A stretch of DNA of 64,000 nt from Rhizobium leguminosarum (GCF_017876795.1 NZ_JAGIOR010000001.1:3622501-3686500), one strand, 5' to 3'; counted from the stretch's first letter, positions 8,550-19,486 are shown. Numbers and translations: made by a program. Notes: generated by a model not told the origin, from the letters alone.

Positions 8550-8809
8550 CCAGGTCGCTCAAATTCATTCGCCCACTGAATCAGAAAGTTTAACCTCCGT
8601 CCAGCATCGCTCATCTCTACACCAAGTAATCTACCAAGATCTAACGAATCGTTTGTTCCGTCTCAGGCCCTTATCTCCGCGGCTGCGGATTTTTCGGATG
8701 AGGAATCCAACCACCAAGGCAGCGAAATGTCCTTGCAAAGACGATTTGCGAAGCGGCGATTTTTCGGCGATTATTGCGTACGCTCTTTCTTTTTTCGAAG
8801 GTTCTTCGA

Positions 8810-9271
8810 ATGGCCGATCTGGATACCATCGATCTTGCGATTCTCAAGGCGTTACAGGCCAACGCCCGCATCACCAATGCCGAGCTTGCCGAAAGGATCG
8901 GGCTGTCGCCTTCGGCCTGTTCGCGCCGGCTCGACATCCTGGAGCGAAGCGGCGTCATCGGCGGCTACCATGCGCGGCTTTCGCATAAGGCGCTCGACTA
9001 CAAGATGATCGCCATCGTGCATATCTCGCTATCCGGCCAGTTCGCCAAGACGCTGGCCGAATTCGAGGCGGCGGTGAAGCTCTGCCCGAACGTGCTCGTC
9101 TGTTACCTGATGTCGGGGGAATACGATTATATCCTCAGGGTCGCCGCCCGCGATCTCGAAGACTACGAGCGCATCCACCGCGACTGGCTGTCGGCCCTGC
9201 CCCACGTCGTCAAGATCAATTCGAGCTTCGCGCTCAGAGAAATCATCGACAAGCCGAATGTGGGGCTTTGA
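8810..9271 (+). CDS. aldR: Lrp/AsnC family regulator, probable AldR
   Basis: A 153-aa Lrp/AsnC protein. The N-terminal winged helix-turn-helix includes A-E-L-A-E-R-I-G-L-S-P-S-A-C-S-R-R. The C-terminal RAM/AsnC ligand domain has the typical G-E-Y-D-Y-I-L-R-V segment near residue 105. It points away from ald. In Rhizobium leguminosarum an Lrp-type regulator, AldR, is divergent from aldA, which is the basis for the name. An ISAzo13-type element now separates the two genes by about 1.9 kb. The start at 8810 (MADLDTIDLAILKALQ) matches the family N-terminus. Confidence 0.85.
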   Translation: MADLDTIDLAILKALQANARITNAELAERIGLSPSACSRRLDILERSGVIGGYHARLSHKALDYKMIAIVHISLSGQFAKTLAEFEAAVKLCPNVLVCYLMSGEYDYILRVAARDLEDYERIHRDWLSALPHVVKINSSFALREIIDKPNVGL

Positions 9272-9343
9272 GCCCTTGCATATCTGCGGAAAGCCTGCCC
9301 AGACTTTCGATGCGCGCGGGCGTTTCCCGCTCAACGGCATATC

Positions 9344-10225
9344 ATGACATCGAAGACCCAAGGCTATATTTTCGTTCTGCTGGCGATCACCATCTTTTCG
9401 CTGCAGGACGCAATCTCGAAACATCTGGCAGCGACCTATCCGCCGATCTTCGTGACGATGATCCGCTACTGGGCCTTCGCGCTGTTCACGATCATCCTCG
9501 CTTCGAAGATGCGCGGCGGCCTTAAGACGACGGCCCGCACCAAGCGCCCGCTTCTTCAGGTCGTGCGCGGCGTGCTGCTTGCCGTTCAGGTGGTTTTGGC
9601 CATCACTTGTTTTGCCGTGATCGGCCTTGCCCGCTCACAAGCGATCTTTTCCGCGACGCCGATCCTGATCGCGCTGCTGTCGATGCCGATCCTTGGCGAG
9701 CGGGTCGGCTGGCGACGATGGATGGCAATTGGCGTCGGGCTTTTCGGGGTTTTGCTTATCCTGAAGCCGGAAGGCGAGTTTTTCGATGTGAAACTGCTGC
9801 TGGCCATTATTTCCTGCTTCAACTTCGCCTTCTATGTCATCGCCACGCGTCTCGTCAGCCGCGACGACTCGTCGATGACCAGCTTCTTCTATACCGGCGT
9901 CATCGGCGGCATCACGATGAGCATCATTGGCCCGTTCTACTGGAGCTCTATGTCGCCGGGAGACTGGGGCTGGATGGCGCTGGTCTGCATGACCAGCATT
10001 TCCAGCCACTATTTCCTGATCCGCGCCTACGATCTTCTCGATGCCGCTGCGGTCCAGCCGCTGACCTATCTGTCACTGGTCTACGCCTCGATCATCGGTG
10101 TGACGATCTATGACGAAACGCTCAGTATCAACATGATCATCGGCTCGATCATCGTCGTTTCCGCCGGGATCTTCACTATCTGGCGCGAGCATGTGGTGGG
10201 GCGCAGGACGGCGACAGCCAATTGA
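9344..10225 (+). CDS. DMT superfamily (EamA) transporter
   Basis: A 293-aa inner-membrane protein with about ten hydrophobic segments in two homologous EamA halves. The first begins at I-F-V-L-L-A-I-T-I-F-S-L-Q-D; the second begins near residue 145 at V-K-L-L-L-A-I-I-S-C-F-N-F-A. Family members export or import small metabolites such as amino acids. The substrate is not evident. It follows aldR by 72 bp in the same direction, so a link to alanine or other amino acid export is possible but unproven. Confidence 0.85.
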   Translation: MTSKTQGYIFVLLAITIFSLQDAISKHLAATYPPIFVTMIRYWAFALFTIILASKMRGGLKTTARTKRPLLQVVRGVLLAVQVVLAITCFAVIGLARSQAIFSATPILIALLSMPILGERVGWRRWMAIGVGLFGVLLILKPEGEFFDVKLLLAIISCFNFAFYVIATRLVSRDDSSMTSFFYTGVIGGITMSIIGPFYWSSMSPGDWGWMALVCMTSISSHYFLIRAYDLLDAAAVQPLTYLSLVYASIIGVTIYDETLSINMIIGSIIVVSAGIFTIWREHVVGRRTATAN

Positions 10226-10309
10226 CGTTTCACTGCAATTTTAGCCAAGCCCCTAAAACCATTTCAATTTTCGGGCGCTATGCTCCCTGGCTGTATCAAG
10301 GGAGAACAT

Positions 10310-10711
10310 ATGACCCGCAACTTGAAAATCACGGCGCGTAAGGCCGACCGGAAAAACTGCCGCGTCTTCGGCAGCGTCAAATATCTCAACAGCGAGGTGG
10401 ATGTCCGCATCCTCAACCTGTCGACGACCGGCGCCGCCCTGGAGATGAAGACGCCGCTCCAGGCCGCTTCCGGCAGCAAGGTGCGTATCGAGGCTGAAAA
10501 CCTCGGGCTCATCGAAGGCATCATCCGTTGGAAGCACAATGGCCGTGTCGGCATCCAGTTCGACGTGAATTCGAATGCGCGGGCACAGGTCTCCTCCTAT
10601 TTCCGCTTTTTCCATAAGGAAATACGGCCGGTGCTGGCGGTGCGTCAACTTAGAGCCAGCACCAACGCCGACCGCCCACCTCATTTGGCGACGTTGATGC
10701 TGAAATCGTAG
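10310..10711 (+). CDS. PilZ domain protein
   Basis: A 133-aa single-domain protein. The PilZ fold is suggested by R-K-A-D-R-K-N-C-R-V-F-G near the N-terminus, then D-V-R-I-L-N-L-S-T-T-G-A-A-L-E-M (the D/NxSxxG motif), and W-K-H-N-G-R-V-G-I-Q-F near residue 80. The canonical RxxxR c-di-GMP motif is only loosely matched (R-K-A-D-R-K-N-C-R), so ligand binding is plausible but not certain. The start at 10310 follows AAGGGAG. Two GGDEF proteins also lie in the window. Confidence 0.75.
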   Translation: MTRNLKITARKADRKNCRVFGSVKYLNSEVDVRILNLSTTGAALEMKTPLQAASGSKVRIEAENLGLIEGIIRWKHNGRVGIQFDVNSNARAQVSSYFRFFHKEIRPVLAVRQLRASTNADRPPHLATLMLKS

Positions 10712-11038
10712 GCTGCACCGCTTTTGCGCCGAAGGAGCGGCTGAGACCGTTCCGGCAGCTGCGTCGATTTTGACGTCGAGCGTCACGGGCCTTGCGTCTG
10801 CAGGAGGCTGGCGCCGAGGTTGCTGATGTCGACGGCGGCGATACGCGATGACGACCCTGCTCATGATCCCGCCCCGATGGATTTCAGCCGGAGGGCTGCA
10901 CCATAAATTGCATTTTAAAACCACGTCGCCTTTGCTACCGATTGTTTTGCCGTCCTGTCATTTTTGCAGTGTACTCCTCGCCAAATCGTCCTAATTCCGA
11001 CGGGCCGGACGATGCATGATCCTTCAAGGAGAGTTTCG
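10712..11038 (+). other. Gene-poor stretch before cpdB
   Basis: No complete gene is supported here. On the minus strand short coding-like pieces occur in different frames (for example R-I-A-A-V-D-I-S-N-L-G-A-S-L-L and A-Y-D-F-S-I-N-V-A-K before a stop). This could be a decayed small gene, but I cannot name it. The last 100 bp are more AT-rich and probably hold the cpdB promoter. Confidence 0.3.
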
Positions 11039-13027
<1,989 letters not shown>

Positions 13028-13045
13028 GCGGGAAGAGATGCGGGC

Positions 13046-13068
13046 GAAGGCGCGGCACCCGCGCCTTC
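13046..13068. terminator. Hairpin between convergent cpdB and LysR genes
   Basis: A perfect 10-bp stem (GAAGGCGCGG / CCGCGCCTTC) with a 3-nt loop lies between the two convergent stop codons and can serve both strands. There is no long T run. Confidence 0.55.
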
Positions 13069-13069
13069 G

Positions 13070-14053
13070 TCATTCGGCCGCGAGCGGCGTTTCGGGTTCA
13101 CGCAATTCTGCCATCTGCGCATGGAAATCGGCTTGGCTCGGGCAGGCCGAAAGCCGCGTGCGGAACGCGTCGATCATCCAGGAGGCGGCAGGTCCGGGCG
13201 GGTTGGCGAGCTGGCGCATCGAATAGATGGCATACTCCCCCTGTTCATAGGCCTCCAGATCGAGATGGACGAGCGCACCGCTCAGGAGATCGTCATGGAT
13301 CACGGACGCCGGAAGGCCGCCCCAGCCAAGGCCGGCCTTGATCAGCTGGTGCTTCGTCGCAATGTCGCTGACGCGCCATGTCTTGTAAGACAGAACGTTG
13401 AAGTCGCGCCCCTTGGTCAGGCCGGACGCATCGGTGACGACGAGCTGCACTTCCTCGCGCACGTCGCCAAGCGTCAGCGGCCGATCGATCCCGGCCAGCG
13501 GATGATTGCTCGCGGCGACGGGCATCATGAAGGAGTGACCGATCCGCTCCGTGACAATTGAATCGTCCTGCTTCAGCACTGCGCCGCCGATCCCGATCGT
13601 CGCCTTGCCGCTCATGACCAGATCCATCACCATTCCGAGCTCGCCGACATTGAGGTTCAACGAAACCGACGGAAACTTTTCACGGAATTCGTGGAGTACA
13701 TCAACCACGGCCCGGGAGGGCACCATGACGCTGATGGCGACAGAAACCTCCGCTTCGAGCCCTTCCTTCAGGCTTTTGACGCGCGCCCGCATGACCTGCA
13801 GGTCGCCCAGAATGCGCCGCGCATCCTCCAGCATCGCCTTGCCCGCCTCCGTCAGCTTCGGCTGGCGAGCGCCGGAGCGCTCGAAAAGCGGCACCTCAAG
13901 CTGCGCCTCCAGATTGGCGATCGTATAGCTGACGACCGACTGCGCACGGTTCAGCGCCCGCGAGGCGGCCGAAAAGCTGCCGGTCTCGGCGACGGTCAAA
14001 AACACCTGCAATTGGTCCAGGGTCGGGTTCGGAAGCATATCCATCCATTCCAT
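13070..14053 (-). CDS. LysR family transcriptional regulator
   Basis: A 327-aa LysR protein. The winged helix-turn-helix is at about residues 12-70 (L-D-Q-L-Q-V-F-L-T-V-A-E-T-G-S-F-S-A-A), followed by the linker helix and a periplasmic-binding-protein-like effector domain from about 95. It is divergent from the azoreductase gene with 123 bp between starts, the classic LysR/target layout. It therefore probably regulates azoR in response to a quinone, azo dye or similar electrophile (inference). Near the start are several ATGs (M-E-W-M-D-M); which one is used is unclear. Confidence 0.85.
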   Translation of the reverse strand: MEWMDMLPNPTLDQLQVFLTVAETGSFSAASRALNRAQSVVSYTIANLEAQLEVPLFERSGARQPKLTEAGKAMLEDARRILGDLQVMRARVKSLKEGLEAEVSVAISVMVPSRAVVDVLHEFREKFPSVSLNLNVGELGMVMDLVMSGKATIGIGGAVLKQDDSIVTERIGHSFMMPVAASNHPLAGIDRPLTLGDVREEVQLVVTDASGLTKGRDFNVLSYKTWRVSDIATKHQLIKAGLGWGGLPASVIHDDLLSGALVHLDLEAYEQGEYAIYSMRQLANPPGPAASWMIDAFRTRLSACPSQADFHAQMAELREPETPLAAE

Positions 14054-14176
14054 CGATAGTTTTGATCTACATTATCACCGTTTTTTCGATAGCAGGCCAG
14101 ACCTATTTTCCTCATCGAGACTGCGGCTCACCTCCCAGCAACGGGCCGTCAAATTCAATTCGAAAGGAAATGCACC

Positions 14177-14791
14177 ATGTCGTCCATCCTTCTTCTGACG
14201 TCCAGCCCGCGTGCCGACTCACTCTCGACGCCAATCGCCGTCGATCTCGCCGAAAAGCTGAAGAACCAGAGCCCGGGCAGCGTCCTCGTTCGCCGCGACC
14301 TTGCCGCCAACCCGCTGCCGCATATCGATGACCTCTTCACCGGCGCGATCCGCAAGCCGGCCGAGGCCCGCACCGCCGAGGAAGCCGCCGCCGTCACGAC
14401 CTCCGACGAACTTGTCAATGAACTCTTTGCCGCCGATACTATCGTCATCAGCACCGGCCTCATCAACTTCAACATCTACTCGTCGCTGAAGACCTGGATC
14501 GACAACGTCGCCCGCGCCGGCGTGACTTTCAAGTACACGGAAAGCGGCCCGGTCGGCCTGCTCACCGGCAAGAAGGTTTACGTGGTGCTCACCTCGGGTG
14601 GCGTCTACTCGCAGGGCCCTGCCGCTCCCTTGAACCATGCCGTGCCGTATCTGAAGTCGGTTCTCGGCTTCCTCGGCATCACCGATATCGAGACCATCTA
14701 TGTCGAAGGTCTGGCTTTCGGTCCTGAAGCTGCGGAAAAGGCCATCGACGCCGCCAAGTCCCGCGTCCAGGAAATCGCGCTGGCCGCTTGA
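14177..14791 (+). CDS. azoR: FMN-dependent NADH-azoreductase / quinone reductase
   Basis: A 204-aa flavodoxin-fold enzyme that reduces quinones and azo compounds by two electrons using NADH. Family features: T-S-S-P-R-A-D-S-L-S (FMN phosphate loop) at the N-terminus, P-x-Y-N-F-N-like F-N-I-Y-S-S-L-K-T-W-I-D near residue 100, the G-V-T-F-K-Y-T-E-S-G-P-V-G-L loop, and S-G-G-V-Y at about 140. Its divergent LysR neighbour is the likely regulator. A strong hairpin follows the stop. Confidence 0.9.
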   Translation: MSSILLLTSSPRADSLSTPIAVDLAEKLKNQSPGSVLVRRDLAANPLPHIDDLFTGAIRKPAEARTAEEAAAVTTSDELVNELFAADTIVISTGLINFNIYSSLKTWIDNVARAGVTFKYTESGPVGLLTGKKVYVVLTSGGVYSQGPAAPLNHAVPYLKSVLGFLGITDIETIYVEGLAFGPEAAEKAIDAAKSRVQEIALAA

Positions 14792-14813
14792 TCGATTTTT
14801 GAAGTTCGCATGG

Positions 14814-14837
14814 AACGGCCGGCAATTGCCGGCCGTT
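14814..14837. terminator. Palindromic terminator between azoR and tetR
   Basis: A perfect self-complementary stretch (AACGGCCGGCAA and its complement) followed by TTTGTC. It sits between the convergent azoR and TetR genes and could terminate both. Confidence 0.65.
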
Positions 14838-14839
14838 TG

Positions 14840-15415
14840 TCATTTGTCGATACCGGCGACAAAATCCCGGACCGTCTCCAGGATTTCGGTCGAGAGTTGC
14901 TTATCGGAGGAAATTCTTGCAAGGCCGACGCCGCCGGCCATCATCGCGAAGGCCATGATCGCCTTGCGTCGCCGTTCTCCCTCGTCCGCTCCCGCAGCCT
15001 TGCTCACCAATGCCTCAAAATTGCGCTTGAGCCCGTCGGTGGCGATCGCCCGCGCCTTCTCGCCGCTGCGTGAGATATCGGAGGTCAGCGCCGCAAAGGG
15101 GCAACCCTCGCCGGGATTGTCGCGATGATAGACACTGACATACCGATCGGCGATATCGGCGGCCGTCATCTTCGCCGGGTTCACACCCTCGGCCTCCAGC
15201 TTGCGTCCCCACGAATCGAAAGCGGACTGAATCGCCTCGGCGACGAGATCGTCGCGGGAGGCGAAGTGCTTGTAGAAACCGCCGACGGTCAGCCCGGCCT
15301 CCTTCATCAGGTCGGCGACGCCGATGCCGTCGAGCCCCGCCTCGCGCAGCCGCTTCGACGCGGTCTCAACGATCTTCTCGTGCGTCTTCTGTTTCTCCAG
15401 CTGCGAACGCCCCAT
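14840..15415 (-). CDS. TetR/AcrR family regulator
   Basis: A 191-aa repressor. The N-terminal helix-turn-helix is at about residues 8-55 (K-I-V-E-T-A-S-K-R-L-R-E-A-G, then V-A-D-L-M-K-E-A-G-L-T-V-G-G-F-Y-K-H-F), matching the TetR signature. The C-terminal domain (about 80-190) resembles the YxaF/AcrR-type with C-P-F-A-A-L-T-S-D. It is divergent from an SDR gene, with an inverted repeat in the shared spacer, so the pair is probably a self-contained repressor and target. Confidence 0.88.
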   Translation of the reverse strand: MGRSQLEKQKTHEKIVETASKRLREAGLDGIGVADLMKEAGLTVGGFYKHFASRDDLVAEAIQSAFDSWGRKLEAEGVNPAKMTAADIADRYVSVYHRDNPGEGCPFAALTSDISRSGEKARAIATDGLKRNFEALVSKAAGADEGERRRKAIMAFAMMAGGVGLARISSDKQLSTEILETVRDFVAGIDK

Positions 15416-15442
15416 CGGAATCTCCCGGCACTAAATTCGAAT

Positions 15443-15490
15443 GAGCATGATGTCGGCCGAAAACCGCTTACACTTTTCGGCATCATGCTC
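15443..15490. repeat. 48-bp palindromic intergenic repeat, copy 1
   Basis: Outer arms GAGCATGATG / CATCATGCTC with inner arms CCGAAAA / TTTTCGG around CGCTTACAC. A copy differing at one base (47 of 48 identical) lies at 24502-24549. Both are intergenic, as expected for a dispersed rhizobial palindromic element. Confidence 0.85.
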
Positions 15491-15502
15491 CTTGACTCAT
15501 AT

Positions 15503-15520
15503 GGATTACAGTCATAATCC
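15503..15520. promoter_or_regulatory. Candidate TetR operator
   Basis: Inverted repeat GGATTA-6 nt-TAATCC in the spacer between the divergent TetR and SDR genes. The half-site CATAATCC occurs again about 20 bp further right (near 15534-15541). The position fits an operator controlling both genes; there is no experimental support. Confidence 0.5.
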
Positions 15521-15575
15521 TTCTAGATAACGATCATAATCCAGATCGTTGGCAATTCCAAGAGGAGCATGAATC

Positions 15576-16352
15576 ATGCGTCTAAGAAACAAGGTCGCGC
15601 TGATCACCGGCGGAAACAGCGGGATCGGTCTCGCCACCGCCAAGGTCTTCATCGATGAGGGCGCCAGGGTGGTGATCACCGGCCGCAATCCGGAAACGCT
15701 GGCGGCCGCCGAAAAGGCGCTTGGGGCCGGCGTGCTGGCGCTGAAGGTCGACGTCACTGATGCCGCGGCCACGGAGAAGGCTTTTGCTGAAGCCGCCGCA
15801 AAGGTCGGCAAGTTCGACATCGTCTTCGCCAATGCCGGCATCGGCGGCGCGACGCCGCTCGGCGAGACGTCGCCCGCGCAGTTCAACCAGATCATCAGCA
15901 CCAATCTCACGGCGGTTTTCTTCACCGTGCAGGCGGCCCTGCCGCATTTCAACGACGGCGCTTCTGTCATCCTCAACGGTTCGGTGCATGCCGTGCTCGG
16001 CGCTCCCGGCTGGTCGGCCTATGCGGCGACCAAGGCTGCTGTCCGTGCGCTGACGCGCAATATGGCCTCCGAACTCGCGCCCCGCGGCATCCGCGTCAAC
16101 CAAGTGACGCCTGGTGGCACGAAAACGCCGATCTGGTCGCCGATGGCACCGACGGAAGACGCGATGTCGGCGCTGGAAGCCCGTATCGGCGGGATGAGCC
16201 CGCTCGGCCGCATGAGTGAAGCCGACGAAATCGCCAAGGCAGCACTCTATCTGGCCTCGGATGACGCGGCCAATGTCACCGGCATCGAGATCACCGTCGA
16301 CGGCGGCATGACGAGCGCCCCGTCCGGCGCCAAGATCTTCCGCGCCGCTTAA
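15576..16352 (+). CDS. SDR family oxidoreductase
   Basis: A 258-aa classical short-chain dehydrogenase/reductase. Cofactor motif T-G-G-N-S-G-I-G at residues 11-18; N-A-G-I-G-G near 88; catalytic S-V then Y-A-A-T-K around 150; and the C-terminal P-G-G-T-K-T-P and I-T-V-D-G-G-M segments. The adenine-ribose region ending with T-G-R-N suggests NADP(H) preference. The substrate is unknown. It is probably repressed by the divergent TetR protein. Its stop overlaps the end of the convergent diguanylate cyclase gene by 4 bp. Confidence 0.9.
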   Translation: MRLRNKVALITGGNSGIGLATAKVFIDEGARVVITGRNPETLAAAEKALGAGVLALKVDVTDAAATEKAFAEAAAKVGKFDIVFANAGIGGATPLGETSPAQFNQIISTNLTAVFFTVQAALPHFNDGASVILNGSVHAVLGAPGWSAYAATKAAVRALTRNMASELAPRGIRVNQVTPGGTKTPIWSPMAPTEDAMSALEARIGGMSPLGRMSEADEIAKAALYLASDDAANVTGIEITVDGGMTSAPSGAKIFRAA

Positions 16353-17617
16353 GCGAGTTTCACCACCCCGGAGCGGCCGACGACGCAGTTGCGGCCGCTC
16401 TTCTTGGCAGCATAAAGCCGGCCATCGGCGGCGGCCAGCACGGCGGTAAAATCGTCACCGTCCTCATCGGCGGTCGCAACGCCGATGCTGACCGTGACCG
16501 GCCGGTCATCCGGCGTCTTGACACTGGTGGCGATCGTCCAGCGCAGGCGCTCGGCAAGCAGCAGACCTTCCTCGTGATCGGTGCCCGGGCAGATGGCAAC
16601 GAATTCCTCGCCGCCGAAGCGGAAGACGCGGTCGCTCGAGCGCAACGTCGTGCCCAATCGGGCGGCGATCGCCTTCAGCACCTCGTCGCCCTGGAGATGA
16701 CCGTAGCCGTCATTGACATCCTTGAAGTGATCGGCATCAAGAATGAGGACGGTGGCAAACAGCCCCTGCTTCAGTGCCTCGCGCAGCATCAGCGGCGCTT
16801 CCAGTTCCATGCGCGTGCGATCGTAGACGCCGGTGAGCATATCGCGGCCAGTGCGCTCCAGAAGATCGTTGTAGCGCTCGCGGAATGTCAGGTCGCCGAA
16901 CACGTCGCTGATCGAGCGCGCCGACACGCTCGCCCCGTCCCGGCGAATACGATATTCGTAGATTGCAAACATCGCCCCATAGAGGCAAACGGCCAGCATT
17001 TTCGCCTTCCATCCGGCCCAGAATGCAGCGATCGGCACATCCAGGAAATAATTCAACGCGGCAAAGAAGCCGATCTGGTCGAAGGTCAGCAGCACAAATC
17101 CGGAAATCATGAAGCGCAGCACGACACGCCGGCGGAAGAAATCGCCGAGTTTTTCGTAAAGCAGGATGATGCCGAGTGAATCGACATAGAGCAGCGCCGT
17201 GCCCCAGACCATCAGCCAGCCCATCTCTTTGAGGAAATCGACGTCGGGCGTGTGGTTGGGCGACATTTGCAGCGGCAGGTGCAGCTGCAGCATCCAGGCG
17301 ATGCCGACGGTCAGCAGGTTGCCGAGGAACAGGCCGTAGATCGGCTGGCGCACCGTGGCGGCATCCTCCTGCCGGTAAAGCATCAGGATCATCATCAGCT
17401 TGCCGGAGAAGAAGACCGATGAACCCGGCGACACATCCCCGAACGGCAACGAGACGTAGAAGACCGCCGCCAGATAGGTTTCCATGAAATGCATGACCCC
17501 GAGCGCCGTCAGAAAGACGCCGAGACCGAGCCGATGACGGAAGTGCAGAAGCGTGACCATCAGCGTGAAATAGGCGACGGCTTCAACGGCGAAGAGAGCG
17601 AGGTTGAGCGTCTCCAT
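16349..17617 (-). CDS. Membrane diguanylate cyclase (GGDEF)
   Basis: Makes c-di-GMP. The N-terminal half (about 1-230) has six or seven hydrophobic segments and forms a membrane sensor domain I cannot assign. The GGDEF domain (about 255-415) shows D-x-L-T-G-V-Y-D-R, D-A-D-H-F-K-D-V-N-D and the catalytic motif F-G-G-E-E-F, which is functional in the family. There is no EAL domain. The frame can be opened at a TTG at 17620, but the adjacent ATG at 17617 is the better start. Confidence 0.88.
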   Translation of the reverse strand: METLNLALFAVEAVAYFTLMVTLLHFRHRLGLGVFLTALGVMHFMETYLAAVFYVSLPFGDVSPGSSVFFSGKLMMILMLYRQEDAATVRQPIYGLFLGNLLTVGIAWMLQLHLPLQMSPNHTPDVDFLKEMGWLMVWGTALLYVDSLGIILLYEKLGDFFRRRVVLRFMISGFVLLTFDQIGFFAALNYFLDVPIAAFWAGWKAKMLAVCLYGAMFAIYEYRIRRDGASVSARSISDVFGDLTFRERYNDLLERTGRDMLTGVYDRTRMELEAPLMLREALKQGLFATVLILDADHFKDVNDGYGHLQGDEVLKAIAARLGTTLRSSDRVFRFGGEEFVAICPGTDHEEGLLLAERLRWTIATSVKTPDDRPVTVSIGVATADEDGDDFTAVLAAADGRLYAAKKSGRNCVVGRSGVVKLA

Positions 17618-17872
17618 CAAGACACCCCGGCTGCAGGCCGGCGTCCTCGACGGAGCACGGTCGCAACGGTCGCGACAGCGGATCCTTTGGTCGATCGTCC
17701 GAAAAAGTCAAACACGAGGGCGGCCCTGCACATGCTGCAGGCGATACCTTTGACCGCAATCCTTTAAGATTGCGTGAGCACGATTGTGCGCGCCGAGAAG
17801 GCATCCGGGTCACAGGATTGAAAAACAAGAATAATTGCGGCCGGCATCAGGCCGATGCGGCAGATCCCGATT

Positions 17873-18199
17873 TCAGACCTGACGAAGCTTCTCGCCGTCA
17901 CCAAAGAGTGACGAACCATCCTGATCGATGATCTGCTGCGCCTTGCGAACCGTGCATTCGAGCGCATCGTCGGAAGAGGTAAACAGATCGGCGCGGATGA
18001 AATTGCGCACCAACACCTCGTCGCCGACCTTCTTTTCGATGCGGCCGGCAAGGCGATATTGGCTGCCTTCCCTACGCGGCTCTGCATAGATCGTGCAATC
18101 ATTGTAAAGCTGCGGTTCGCCGGAAGGGCCTGCCGCCTCCGAGGCGGGTTTGCTGCCGCCGGAGAACATCGAAAAGATATTTGAAATGAACGAAGCCAT
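17873..18199 (-). CDS. HlyU family protein
   Basis: A 108-aa protein of the HlyU/PF10115 type, small regulators first described as haemolysin activators in Vibrio but widespread in rhizobia with unknown role. The conserved part is Y-x-x-C-x-I-x-A-E-P-R-x-E-G-x-Q-Y-R-L-A-G-R-I-E, followed by F-I-R-A-D. The N-terminus (MASFISNIFSMFSGGSKP) is typical of the alphaproteobacterial members. It lies 36 bp from the ilvA stop, in the same direction, and could be co-transcribed. Confidence 0.8.
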   Translation of the reverse strand: MASFISNIFSMFSGGSKPASEAAGPSGEPQLYNDCTIYAEPRREGSQYRLAGRIEKKVGDEVLVRNFIRADLFTSSDDALECTVRKAQQIIDQDGSSLFGDGEKLRQV

Positions 18200-18235
18200 G
18201 CTCCGCCTTAGCACGGCGATATCGTCGTCGCCAAG

Positions 18236-19486
18236 TCAAATGATCAGGTTGGCGAGGATCTCGTTTTCGGTGATATCCTCGTAACCCATGCCGGCAGCTT
18301 CGAAATTTCCGATCAGCCTCGCGAAATTCTCCGGCGCCTTGGTTTCGATGCCGATCAGGATCGAGCCGAAATTGCGCGCCGATTTCTTCAGATATTCGAA
18401 ACGGGCGATATCGTCGTCGGGGCCGAGCAGATTGAGGAAATCCCGTAGCGCCCCGGGGCGCTGGGCAAGCCGCAGGATGAAGTATTTCTTCAGTCCTGCA
18501 TAACGCATGGCTCTTTCCTTTACGTCAGGCAGGCGCTCGAAATCGAAATTGCCGCCGGAGACGACGGCGACGATGGTCTTGCCGCGGATCGTTTGGTGGT
18601 CCATCGCGGCGATCGCCGTCAGCGACAGGGCGCCGGCCGGCTCCAGCACGACGCCTTCGACATTCAGCATCTCCTGAATCGTGACGCAGATGGCGTTCTC
18701 CGGCATCAGCTGCACCTGCTCAGCCGAAAAATCGCAGAGAGCGGCGAAATTCAGGTCGCCGATCCGGGCAACGGCGGCGCCGTCGACGAAGTTGTCGACC
18801 TTGGCAAGCGTGGTCACCTTGCCGGCCTCGATACTGCGCCTCAGGCTCGGCGCGCCGGCGGGCTCGGCGAAGATGAAAGCAGATTTCGGCACAGTGCCGT
18901 CAAGATAACCGGTAATGCCGGCCGCAAGGCCGCCGCCGCCGACCGGCAGGACGACCATGTCAGGCACCGTCCCTTCAGGCAGTTGCTGCATGATTTCAGC
19001 GGCGACTGTCGCCTGCCCCTCGATGATGTCGGCATGGTCGAAGGGCGGCACCATGACGCCGCCGACCGCTTCGACGTGGTCGCGCGCGGCCTGATAGCAC
19101 TGATCGAAGAAATCGCCGAACAGCCGGATGGTGATGAATTCGGCGCCGAACATGCGTGTCTTGTCGATCTTTTGCTGCGGTGTCGTTACCGGCATGAAGA
19201 CGACGCCCGGCACGCCGAAATGGCGGCAGACGAAGGCGAAGCCCTGGGCATGATTGCCGGCCGAGGCGCAGACGAAGGTCTTGCCGACCGCCCCCTGCCC
19301 GATTGCCTTGCGGAAGAAATTGAAAGCGCCGCGGATCTTATAGGAGCGCACTGGCGACAGATCCTCGCGCTTCAGCCAGATATCGGCCCCGTAGCGCGCC
19401 GATAGATGATCGTTGAGCTGCAGCGGCGTTGCCGGAAAGAGGCTGCGCATTGCTTCTTCGGCGCTTTCGACATCAAGTCTTGTCAC
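18236..19486 (-). CDS. ilvA: Threonine ammonia-lyase
   Basis: Deaminates threonine to 2-oxobutanoate, the first step of isoleucine synthesis. PLP lysine in K-R-E-D-L-S-P-V-R-S-Y-K-I-R-G-A near residue 50; glycine-rich PLP-phosphate loop P-V-G-G-G-G-L-A near 180; C-S-x-G-N-H-like A-S-A-G-N-H-A-Q-G near 80. The C-terminal part (about 325-416) is an ACT-like regulatory domain (Y-F-I-L-R-L-A-Q-R-P-G-A-L-R), shorter than the double ACT of E. coli IlvA. The start is GTG at 19486, the only reasonable one in frame. Confidence 0.9.
   Translation of the reverse strand: MTRLDVESAEEAMRSLFPATPLQLNDHLSARYGADIWLKREDLSPVRSYKIRGAFNFFRKAIGQGAVGKTFVCASAGNHAQGFAFVCRHFGVPGVVFMPVTTPQQKIDKTRMFGAEFITIRLFGDFFDQCYQAARDHVEAVGGVMVPPFDHADIIEGQATVAAEIMQQLPEGTVPDMVVLPVGGGGLAAGITGYLDGTVPKSAFIFAEPAGAPSLRRSIEAGKVTTLAKVDNFVDGAAVARIGDLNFAALCDFSAEQVQLMPENAICVTIQEMLNVEGVVLEPAGALSLTAIAAMDHQTIRGKTIVAVVSGGNFDFERLPDVKERAMRYAGLKKYFILRLAQRPGALRDFLNLLGPDDDIARFEYLKKSARNFGSILIGIETKAPENFARLIGNFEAAGMGYEDITENEILANLII

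Noticed and set aside
10253..10924. Minus-strand frame overlapping the PilZ gene
   Set aside because: Shadow of the PilZ gene for most of its length; the remaining part has only scattered coding-like pieces in different frames.
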